Of a DNA stretch of 64,000 nucleotides, positions 1-8,990 are shown one piece after another. The notes beneath the pieces are model-generated. The model searched no databases. It saw nothing but the letters and a program-made list of their open reading frames with translations, and was not told the DNA's origin. Both the position numbers and the translations under genes were made by a program. Source of the DNA: Colius striatus (lineage: Eukaryota; Chordata; Aves; Coliiformes; Coliidae); assembly GCF_028858725.1 (NCBI RefSeq), contig NC_084766.1, positions 22,794,501 through 22,858,500 of the forward strand. The letters are read 5' to 3'. The first letter of the stretch is position 1; each line of letters starts with the position of its first letter.

Positions 1-1148
1 CCAAAGATCACCCATTGTTCTCCTTGCTTTTTTCACTTGTATTTTGATTAAGTTACCACTAATGTCTGAAAATATTTCTCAGATCCTTTAACACTCCTGG
101 TGTACAGTTTTACTTGTAGCAGGCACAAGAAGCAAACATATTCACCCTTAGCTTAACTTCACTCCCTCTTATCCAGCAATGGAGGTTGCAGCACCTTTAG
201 TGATTCAATTTGTAATGCATGCAGTCTGTATTTGACAGCTTTATTAACCCTTCTATGCTAGCATGAATTGTTAGTAAAATCCAATTTTACTCTGTGGCCA
301 TGCAGTTTTAAAAAAAGTCAACCTGCATGCACCTGAGTAGCTGTGCTCAAATGAGTCACTTCGTAGAATTGAGGCCCCTGTTAACATAAACAGCAGATCT
401 AACTCTTGATGAATCTAGGAAACAATTTAATTGGACAATGAAATACCAAGCAAACTTTACTTCTCTTCAGTGCACAAATGAAATATAATAATTGTTTTAC
501 CTTTAAAATATATCTTAAAGGTCTTTTACTTTAGTAACTACACAAACGGAATTGGAGGAAATCACCCCAGTTGAAGGAGTTATTCTATTCCTCTCCTCTA
601 ATTAGTTGCAACGAATTAACCTCACTCTTATGCAAATAATTCTAGAGAGGTCAACAAAGGAAGTGATCTGGGTTTTTTTCTTTGTTTCTTTTTCTTTTTT
701 CAGACATTGTTCCGAATATCTCTAAACTTTTATGGTAAAATTTGTGTAGAATTCTGTACTAGTAAATGTTCTCAATCATGTAAATTTTATAAAAAACCTT
801 TTACATAAATAATGGTTTTAAAGTATGTATTTTCTGGAAAAAAAAAAAACCAAAAACCCAAACTCACCAACCCCTCTATGTCATATTTCAAGAGACTTTC
901 CCTGCCACAGATACACGCTAACAGCTGATTATATCTGCACTTTATCTGGAGGAGGAAAAGGACTGTCTGGGATTTCTGTTGTGTAGGGGGGTTCCTTGAG
1001 TCAGAGATGTAAATCAACCCACTAAAACGGGAACTCAGAACAACTGATGAAGTGTCTATGAAGAAGCACAATATCGGATTTCCTGGCACTTTAAGGAGTA
1101 CAAGCTTCCTTGTGAAATATGCTTTAATGATGTGAAATATGTCCTTAC
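1..1148 (-). other. BLNK-like intron 2 (partial)
   Basis: This is sequence 3' of the second SAM exon on the minus strand, running off the left edge. It is AT-rich with simple T and A tracts (about 668-702 and 838-850). No exon with SLP-76-family similarity was found on either strand. Confidence 0.6.
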
Positions 1149-1211
1149 CAAGAAATGATATCCATTCATGCCCACTTTTTCTACAACCACAGCAGATTCA
1201 GGCATTCCAAA
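1149..1211 (-). CDS. BLNK: BLNK-like coding exon 2 (middle of SAM domain)
   Basis: This exon has 63 bases and 21 codons, phase 0 at both ends. It has a strong acceptor (ttttttcctcatctcag) and a consensus donor (TTG|GTAAGG). It encodes FGMPESAVVVEKVGMNGYHF plus one more leucine. The closing GMNGYHFL fits the SAM pattern in which a helix ends in G-x-x-h-L (compare HIDGARFL in SLP-76). The following exon, expected to start with a polar N/S-h-T/S-x-x-D motif, is not recognisable in 1-1148 and probably lies off the left edge. Confidence 0.78.
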
Positions 1212-3739
1212 CTGAGATGAGGAAAAAATAGAGTTATTATAGTAGTACAAAACTTGACTTTTGTAAACAAACTAACATTTCTATGCTCAAATACTTGGGG
1301 TTGTGGAAAATCTTATACTATTTTATATGGATAGCTAGAAAAATATTGAATAGAATAATTTTAATACTTAGAAATAGGTACTGACTTCCTCATGAGAGAT
1401 AAGACAGTATTACCTCTTTCTTAGGAAGGAAGATTACAGAGGATAAGGGCTGATAAAATCATGAATGGAATAGACAAGCAGCACATGTAGCATAAATAAA
1501 ACAAATTGCCCAACAGAAATACGCTGTGGAGCTTTAATTGTTTTGGGATATGAGGAGCTTATATTGTTTTGGGATATGAGGATGACACTAGAAGCAGGTG
1601 AAGAGTTAGCTTCTGACAAAAGTCCCTCAGTAGCTGTGCCATCAGCTCAGGAAATGTTTATGTCACTGACTGCTGGAAAATGAAGCTTATCTAAGAGAAA
1701 GCTCTGTCATTACACAGTATGTGAAGACATACTTACAAGGTATCATGATCTGTATGTAAAAGGTGACAAACTGAGGTTCTAGAGGTAATCCCAGTTTTGG
1801 CACATTTGAGTACTTGTTTCTGCAGCTTTAACAGTATTATTTTAGCATTCATGCACATGTATGCCCAGCCTAAGTGGGGGAGATCCAGCACAGACCCTGG
1901 TGCGTGTGCTGACTGTGGAAATGATGGTGGTATCTGATGCTGAGGCTCACTGGAGTGCTATTAGTGAGACTGGAACAACTTTGTGTGTGGTAGCTGCAGG
2001 CAAATGGCTGCTGCTCCCCCCACCCCTCCCCCCCACCCACCCCGTGCTAGTCTTTGAAATGCAGAATGGCAAAGCACTTAGTGTTAGTTATACTGTAGTA
2101 AGTAGATCACTTAGCTGCTTTAATCAATTATGTGAGTGTAAGCATGGGCATTAACAGCATTTTATAAAGCTGGAAGACTCTCTCTTAACAAATACAAGGC
2201 CAGCAGTTGTGGCATGCCTGCTGAAATTTCCCTGGAAGCCTCTGAATTGTTGAACAATTGTTATTAATTTTTTGTCATGTATTCTGCTGTAGAATTGCAG
2301 TGTACTTTAAAATCATTACATAGTCTATTAATTAGTCTGATTTCCTTTAAGCTGAAAGCTAATTAATCCTCCAAGTAGCTGTTCACAGTAATAAGTTCAC
2401 AGTTTAGCTGATGCATTATCATTATGGTGTGAATTAATTCCATGGAACAGGTTATCTTTCTCAATAAGGCGACAACAGTCTGCCCGTGATACATTTGCAT
2501 TGTAAAACTTTGTCATTTGTTTTTGTTTTGTTTTTTTTTTTAAATTCTACACAAATGAGTGTATGCATTTATTCACCAGGCAAAATGGAAAAAAAAAATA
2601 CAAAAAGAAAATTTTAAACTTTGACCTACTTTTTACATGGCGACAAATGGAAGCCTTGAGGAAACACTTCATAACAGTGTAGTATTTTCCTTGAAAAAAG
2701 TTGTGTATTCCTTTGATTGAAAATGGTGAAAAACTTTAATGACAATAAATTCTCACTGTTGGTATGAAGCCAGTACTGAAAAAGATTTGTGCTTCTACAA
2801 TTAGAAGTAGGATGAAAATAAGGCAGATAATCCCTATATCTAAAAATATATAGGGAAACTTGCATTAAAAACCTGTAAAATCAGACTATATATCTAAATG
2901 CAGTGAATGGACTTCATAGTGTAAGTTACAAATTGAAGTCCAAAATCTCAGTCCCAGTATTCAAAATCTGAATTATTAAAAAAAAGAACATAGGATATAT
3001 CACAGAGGATAAATATTGGAGAAGATTATGCAAGTAGTGAATCGTGATGCCTGAAGTGAAACTTGGAATATTTTCTGTAATTCAGCTTACTTGCCATGTA
3101 AGTAAGGCCATTGCAGACGTACATGAAAACATATAAGCAGTCAAAGGAATGATTACTAAGTAAAATAATCTCAAGTACCTTAAACTTAAGCAACATCTAG
3201 CAACTACTGTGGGTATATATGCATTGAGAACAAAAGTTGAACAGTAAATTCTTATTGACAAGCTTAACATTTTAAATGAATATTAAAATATAAAATCTAG
3301 ATTCACTTTCAATGCACAATTTCTTCTCAGCAGGAGCTAAATTGGGGCATGAAACACATTTTCTATTATAAGAAATATCCCTATGAGCAGACATTTTTAT
3401 ATGATTTGCCAGGTAGGAGATCTTAGCTAGCAGCAGTTACCATGGATAAACTTTCTATGAAAAACAGGAAAACACCAAGAAACTCAGATAATATTAATAA
3501 GATTTTGGGAGTGAACAATTGCTGACTAACCTGTTTTCAGTACTTTTGAATATCTATACTAGATTTAGGACAAGATATTGGTTTTTCAAGGATAAATCCA
3601 GTAAGAGTTTCTTTTAGCTGAATATAGACTGGACTGTCTAAAGTATCACGTATACATTCAGTACCTGTCTCAGGAGATCTGCAACTTGAAAAGCTGTCCA
3701 GTTCTCAAATTCCTCTTGAGATGGTAGTTTTGTGGCCAT
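1149..3739 (-). CDS. BLNK: BLNK-like adaptor, SAM-domain 5' exons (partial gene)
   Basis: Two minus-strand coding exons (3665-3739 and 1149-1211) join in phase 0 and give 46 residues that read as the start of a SAM domain (FENWTAFQVADLLRQ, then FGMPESAVVVEK). The second exon is 21 codons. By my recollection this equals the second SAM-coding exon of LCP2 (SLP-76), which carries LNYKDCEKAV at the matching place. The SLP-76 family contains LCP2, BLNK and CLNK. BLNK is preferred because BLNK lies head to head with DNTT in mammals and DNTT is the next gene here. BLNK is a cytoplasmic scaffold that SYK phosphorylates after B-cell receptor engagement; it recruits BTK, PLC-gamma-2, VAV and GRB2. Human BLNK, as I recall it, starts after the SAM region, so this is a longer form. 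The tyrosine-rich and SH2 parts lie beyond position 1. I am sure these are real exons, fairly sure of the family, and less sure of the name. Confidence 0.72.
1531..1582. repeat. 26-base tandem duplication
   Basis: Two adjacent 26-base copies (1531-1556 and 1557-1582) share the core ATTGTTTTGGGATATGAGGA and differ at about two bases near the left of the unit. It lies within the BLNK-like intron 1 and looks like a recent local duplication. Confidence 0.85.
2015..2043 (-). other. C-rich tract, possible G-quadruplex on minus strand
   Basis: This is a nearly pure C tract broken by single A or T bases. On the minus strand, which is the sense strand of the BLNK-like gene, it gives at least four runs of three or more G with one- or two-base loops. 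That is the canonical pattern for a DNA or RNA G-quadruplex. It lies in intron 1, about 1.6 kb after the start codon. Function is not shown. Confidence 0.6.
3665..3739 (-). CDS. BLNK: BLNK-like coding exon 1 (start codon, SAM helix 1)
   Basis: This exon is 25 codons from ATG to a CAG|GTACTG donor. The ATG has A at -3 and G at +4, a strong initiation context. An in-frame TAA about 65 bases upstream shows that this is the first usable ATG of its frame. The peptide begins MATKLPSQEEFENW and ends VADLLRQ, an acidic lead followed by the aromatic and leucine pattern of SAM helix 1. The exon ends in phase 0, which matches the next exon. No acceptor precedes the ATG within the open stretch, so the 5' UTR is probably continuous here or is spliced farther upstream. 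Confidence 0.75.
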
Positions 3740-3760
3740 GTTGCCATCCAGTGAGAAAGA

Positions 3761-3766
3761 CACGTG
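3761..3766. promoter_or_regulatory. CACGTG E-box just upstream of BLNK-like ATG
   Basis: This palindromic CACGTG lies 22 bases upstream of the SAM-exon ATG on the minus strand. Such sites bind USF, MYC/MAX or TFE3-type factors. A six-base match alone is weak, and whether it lies in promoter or 5' UTR is unknown because the transcription start was not identified. Confidence 0.25.
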
Positions 3767-4464
3767 ATCTATATGAGTAACGTTGGACTGTTGCTTCACT
3801 GATTTTTACTGACCTGCTGTGGAAATTCTAGCAGGAAGTCCTTTTTGCAACTTTTTTCCTGTTTGCTCACTTAAAGTGAACGCCTGTGAAGGGTGATTTA
3901 GGAAGTACCAATATTCTTCTGTGAGTGACTTTCCAGTATAAGGAAACTTTATGTCAGCATAGGCAATATCTTCCATTGCAAATTCTGCTGAAAAACAATG
4001 CATAAACTATTTCTCAGTCATCAGCATCTTAGAGGTTTAAATGTGGAAACAGTGTTTCATATCTATTACAAAACCAATTCGGGATAGCTGTCCCTTGCCT
4101 ACCTTGAGAAACTTGATCCAGTTGCTTGGATCTGCCTTTAGATTACATTTGCCTTGCTTGTGGGTTTTGATGTGTTGTGCTGTGGATTTTAGACAGGAAA
4201 AATAGAGCTCAATTTCTCAGTTTACTTCCATATTGTCAAGTCATTCTCATTCTTCATATCAAGTCCAGTCATTGTACTTTTCAGCCTGAATAAATCAGTT
4301 ACTCTAGGGCAGTCTAAAGTTTTAGGGTGGTTGTTTTTGTTTGTTTGTTTGGCTTTTTTGTTTGTCTGGGGTTTTCTCCTTGTTGTTATTACTGCTAAAG
4401 AAAAAATTGTCAACAGATTAATTCCGATGTCGTGTTATCTTTTCAAAAGGCAATGATAACATAA

Positions 4465-4640
4465 AATACTTGTGCTGAGTCAGACCATAAGCTCATCCAG
4501 TCCAGTGACTGTTGTCAGAAGTGAGATACCCAGGAAACTGTAGAAACAGGGCGAGTGTGTAAGATTTCCATACTATTCTCCCAATCACCAATCATTCTGA
4601 ACTCAGAGACCTACTGGTCTGGATATGGTTTCTGTATGTG
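4465..4640 (+). repeat. Ancient amniote interspersed repeat fragment
   Basis: The text GTGCTGAGTCAGACC, then CATCCAGTCCAG, later CTCAGAGACC, follows in order a widespread reptile/bird repeat that I remember as starting TGCTGGGTCAGACC and CATCTAGCCCAG. It is probably a diverged CR1- or SINE-type tail. The family name is from memory and unverified. Confidence 0.4.
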
Positions 4641-5566
4641 CTGCATGCATATGTATTACATTATACTAGTGATTCCTAAATTTGGACTTGTGATCATTAT
4701 CGTTTAAGGACTGAGATGTACAATGGACTAGACAGGCACAGCCAGGAATTGCTTTTTGGGCTGCAAGAGGAGGAAGAAAGATATTTTCAGTGGGGACTGG
4801 GGCTTAGATGGAGTCAAGGGGGAGTAGAGCCAAGGAGGCTCAGGATGAACAATTCTGTCCCTTCCCATCCCTGTTCAGCTATCTTCTTTGTGCTGCATCT
4901 CTGCCTCACTCACAGCCCTTATCTGCCTGTTCACCTCTAACACAGAATACAGTTCCAGTTTGAGAGGAGTGACATACACAATTCTTAAAGATGGGGGCAG
5001 GGTACATATTCTAAAAGGAAAAAGTTTGAGAGCTATCTCTTTATAGAATAGGCAATAAAATTGCAAAGATGCAGCTGCTGAAACAAACGCAGATTATTTT
5101 GCTCAGCAGTTCTGAGTCATCACAACAGGAGAAATATGAAAGCTTCCATAAAAGGCCAGAGACCAAGGAATGTTATATTCTGCTTTCCAGTTACTCTTCC
5201 TGTTTTATTTCCCAGTGCAAAATGGATTTGGGGCACATGTTCAAAGATTAAAATGGATTTCAGTTAAGTTGAAATGTCTCTTCTGCTGTCCTCCTTCAGA
5301 TTTTCTTGTGTATATTTTTTGCAGTTGGACTGAATGAAAGGGCAGTTGTTGCCAGTGTGTACTCTTAACTCTTTACTATCTTGTGACTTTGCAGAACATT
5401 GAATGTGGCAAAATGCAGCTCCTGGAACTTCAGAAATGTAAAATTGAGATAGAAGCCTTTGCAAGTTAAATTTTGCTTCAGAATATTCTCCAAGTGCCTG
5501 GCTGTGCACAATGTAAGAAAAGTTATGTTTAATTTCATAGTGGTTTAGCTGTGAGTTGTTCCAAGT

Positions 5567-5589
5567 GGGGGGGGGGGGGGAGGGGGGGG
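5567..5589 (+). repeat. Poly-G run (14 G, A, 8 G)
   Basis: A run of 14 G, one A, then 8 G. It can form a G-quadruplex and is also prone to length error in sequencing and replication. It lies in the BLNK-DNTT intergenic region with no gene nearby. Confidence 0.85.
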
Positions 5590-8500
5590 CACATCTCCCT
5601 GGATGCTGAGAGGAAACAGAAGAGAGAGATGCATGCGTTCCTTAAGAAATTTTGCTTGCTAGTTTGAATACATGACTGATGGTTTCAGTATCAGAGTCTT
5701 CAGGTATAGTGAAGGTAGGAAGCAGCTGAGTGGGAGATATGCATGCTACAGGTTTAATGATTGCTTTGGGGAAACAAAATAACAGATGACATCAGGTGTG
5801 GAACTTGAATAAAGTGAAGCTTAGCAATGATGTCTCTGCATTGCAGGCTGAGTTTGGTTACTGAGCAGGCATAAACGGTTCTCGTTCAGAAGATCTCAAA
5901 GGCAAATTAAAAATAGAGTTTTAAGGATTTTGCAATTCAGTGTGTGCTGCTGGCACAACCTGTTCTTCCTTTCACTGTGACCCAGTAGGCCACCTGCATC
6001 TTCAGAAATATTGGCATGCCAGAAGATTGTCCTTGCTGCCTTCCACTGTTCCATTCCTATATGCATGGTAGTCTGCAGTGTGAGCTGAAGCTCTGCCCTG
6101 CCAGCTTGCCCACCTTAGTCTGCCCAGGACTCCTTCTCCTCCCACTCTGATTGCTCTCCCTCAACAGTAGCTTTTGGATAATTCTCCTATAATTGCCTGA
6201 ATTGGTACTGGGTTTTCAGGAGAGTACTCTCAAGAGGCCAATGTTTATGTAGTTCACCTCTCTCCATTGAATGGGACAGTGGAAGGTCTCACTTGTTGAG
6301 AGGGTCATGTTCAGCTTTGTGTTCCCAAAGGGGCTGCAACAGAGGGTCTTTGAACCACAGAGACTGTAGCTTGCAAGAAATATTTTGCAATTTTTGTTTT
6401 TTTCAGATTAAAAATGATGATGACACCAAAAAAAAAATGAAACAGGGACTTGGAAAGGCTTATCTGGGATCATGCAGCTAATGACTTGATGCCGAGATTG
6501 ATGTTGGCTTGATCACTGTAGATTTCTTTCCTGAAGTGTGCAGAAAAATGGAGAATATCATCATGCACTTCCACTTACTGTCCACTGCCTTCAAGGGTAT
6601 TATTTCAAAAGTTGTTGGCTAGGAGGAGCTCAGATTTGGTTACCAATTCTACTTGGTACCCTCATGTTTCTAATTACCCTATGCAGTAAGCTGCCTTTCA
6701 TGGCAATGTACATAAATACATGCACTTGAACACAAGTTGGCTATACAGGTAGCAGTGGGGGGATTCCTGTGCAGAATGTTGAGGCTTTCAGATAAAGATG
6801 GGCATAGATGCAGCTTCTTTCAAAAAGACCAGCTGCCTACACATAACTTTCAAGCATATTGTAGAGACTTGAATGAAAATCAACACTGTCTGTCCCTGGG
6901 CATCTAGTGCTCACTTGCGAGATTCTCTGGAGCTTCTTGATCTGTTGTGCACACTGGCAGACTTAAAAATGTGTTTGGGTAGATGCACAGAGGGTTACTT
7001 TAAACTTGTATCTACTTGGAAACTAACAAACAGTTTTCAGCTGTACTGTTATCAACTTCTCCACTCAAAAAGGGCAGAAATCAGAATCTGTATACTAAGA
7101 CATGTAATTTTTCTTCTGCCGTTAGCAAAAGTAACACCCAGTACTTGACAACTACCAGATTTCAGAGGATCTTAGTTAATTTGTGCATTTTATATACCAG
7201 GTAATTTGACCTCTAAACAGAAACTCATTCTAATACATGTACATAAAGCAAAGTTAACATATAGTAACAGTATCTAATTGAGTGATTTTTTTTGTTTGTT
7301 CATTTTGCTTTGTTTTTCTGAAATATGCAAGCCACACAAAAAGCCTATTTTTACAGGCTACAGCTCCTTGGATTTTCATAAAGTTAGTTCTCAGTTGTGA
7401 TTTCATTGAAATCATTAATAAGCAGTGTAAAAACTAGTTCTTAGATCATACCACTGGCATTCTTACTAAATATAACTATATATTTTATGTGAACATAAGT
7501 ACTAAATGTGTTAAACTTATTTCAAAACTTTCAAAGTTCAGTTCTGCTTTGCAAAAACCTATAGCAGCTGCAAGCAACTTATTTTACTACATGCAACACT
7601 GGAATACTTGGGAAAATACACTTGAGAAAAATAGCTCAATAAAATATTACAAATCATTGTCACTGGGATGGGGTTTTTTGCCTATTTTACAGAAAAAAAG
7701 ATGAAAGGAACATGACTTACCATATACTATTTTTTCTTCTCCCAGGCACACATGTTGGAGTAAATTCCAAATAAGTTAATGAAGCAGTTTCTCATGTCTG
7801 CTCTTCCTCCTTAAACTATCTCATATGTATTTTGTTGTTGTTAGTGTGATTGACAAGCTTGACGTTCTTGGTGGGTGGGAGAAAAACATTCTTAAAGTAA
7901 AAAGCTTTAATAATCTTATAGTATGAATAAATCTACAGAGAATTTGAGAAAATAAATGCTTACAACTGTCTGTCTAGGAGTTTGACAAAAATTTGCTAAT
8001 TGTTTTTGTTGATGTTTTTTCTTTTTTACTTTTAAGAGGAAAAATAATAGAATCAACAGAAATAATAAGGTCTGGGACAGACCTTGGAAGAACTAGAATG
8101 CAAGTAGAACAAGTTAGCTGACATTTGTAAATCAGTTTGATAACCTGTTTTTCTAACTATGAGTTCTTGAGGAAGCATCAGGTTCACCACATCCTTGGGT
8201 CTCACAGCAGGAGGAAGAACTCCAATAAATTTTGTGCTGTGCTGCTGGAGGGTGTAAGAGAAAGTGTCTGTTGGTAACGATAATTGCTGTCTAAGCACCA
8301 GATGGGCTGGAGATTCTCTCTTTCCTGAAGAAACAAACTCAATTTCATTAATATTTCTTCTTAAGTAGTGATTTAGGAAACTGTTGTTCAGTCTTTTAAT
8401 TCCCAGCACACTCTTCAATTTGGCTTCATCTTAACTGAAAAATTGGGTGGCCAAACACATCACTATTCTTTATCATGTGGCAACTGCTTCTGTCTTGGCA

Positions 8501-8859
8501 ATATCCAAATGTAATTTAAAGGTATGCTTCTTATTCAACATCCGTGTTATTAACAAAAGAGTGAGTACAATTAAGGCTAGAACAACTTCCTATGTGTCCC
8601 TATTCTCAGGTATCTTCTCAATGCAAGTCAAACAAGCACTTACAAAATGCCTTCATCACATTTCTCATTGTGATTTTTATATGGGACTTCATCAAAAAGC
8701 TTAGTGATAGAGTGCTTTGTGCCCTGCCCCTTATCTACTAGGAAATTATCACACTGAGGAAGGAAATGAGACTGTTTTAACATAGTTTGTTCCTGAGAAG
8801 TCAGTTTTTACTGTAGTGCTAAAGAAATTATTTAGAATAATATTGAGGCCCACCATTTA

Positions 8860-8990
8860 TTTTATTTGTGAGAACTGAAGTTGGGCTGACTGTTCTGTGG
8901 CTCACACTTCCTCTTTCTTGCTTCATCTTAAAGAGGGGATATTTGCCATTCTTTAGCTACTGTCATTTTAGTGACCTACATTATGTGGTG
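8860..8990 (-). repeat. Degenerate LINE (CR1/L3-like) ORF2 fragment
   Basis: Read on the minus strand, the segment resembles, with broken frames, the stretch just before the reverse transcriptase core of CR1/L3 elements: a W-x-h-x-P-h-F-K-x-x motif followed by a remnant of the N-Y-R-P-V-S-L type motif. Identity is low and the call rests on motif order only. Confidence 0.3.

Larger units (their letters stand above)
1212..3664 (-). other. BLNK-like intron 1
   Basis: This 2,453-base intron is bounded by the donor CAG|GTACTG and a good polypyrimidine acceptor. It holds a short 26-base tandem duplication (1531-1582) and a C-rich tract (2015-2043, G-rich on the transcribed sense). Several short open frames show no family resemblance and no splice-compatible extension. 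Confidence 0.65.

Noticed and set aside
330-414. Minus-strand open stretch after a TTTCCTAG acceptor, considered as the third SAM exon of the BLNK-like gene
   Set aside because: It is open in the right phase, but its residues do not resemble the expected N-x-T/S-x-x-D then Lys-rich helix of the SLP-76 family, and no convincing donor follows.
690-760. Plus-strand acceptor-like TTTCTTTTTTCAG followed by a GTAAAA
   Set aside because: A short segment without family similarity on the strand opposite the local gene; a T tract before AG is common by chance.
870-945. Minus-strand segment with CCTCCTCCAG acceptor and TTG|GTGAGT donor, considered as a BLNK-like exon
   Set aside because: The frame needed to follow phase 0 of SAM exon 2 runs into a stop; only another phase gives a plausible peptide.
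8053-8418. 121-codon minus-strand open frame
   Set aside because: No recognisable domain, no credible splice borders, and composition like the surrounding DNA; expected by chance in 64 kb.
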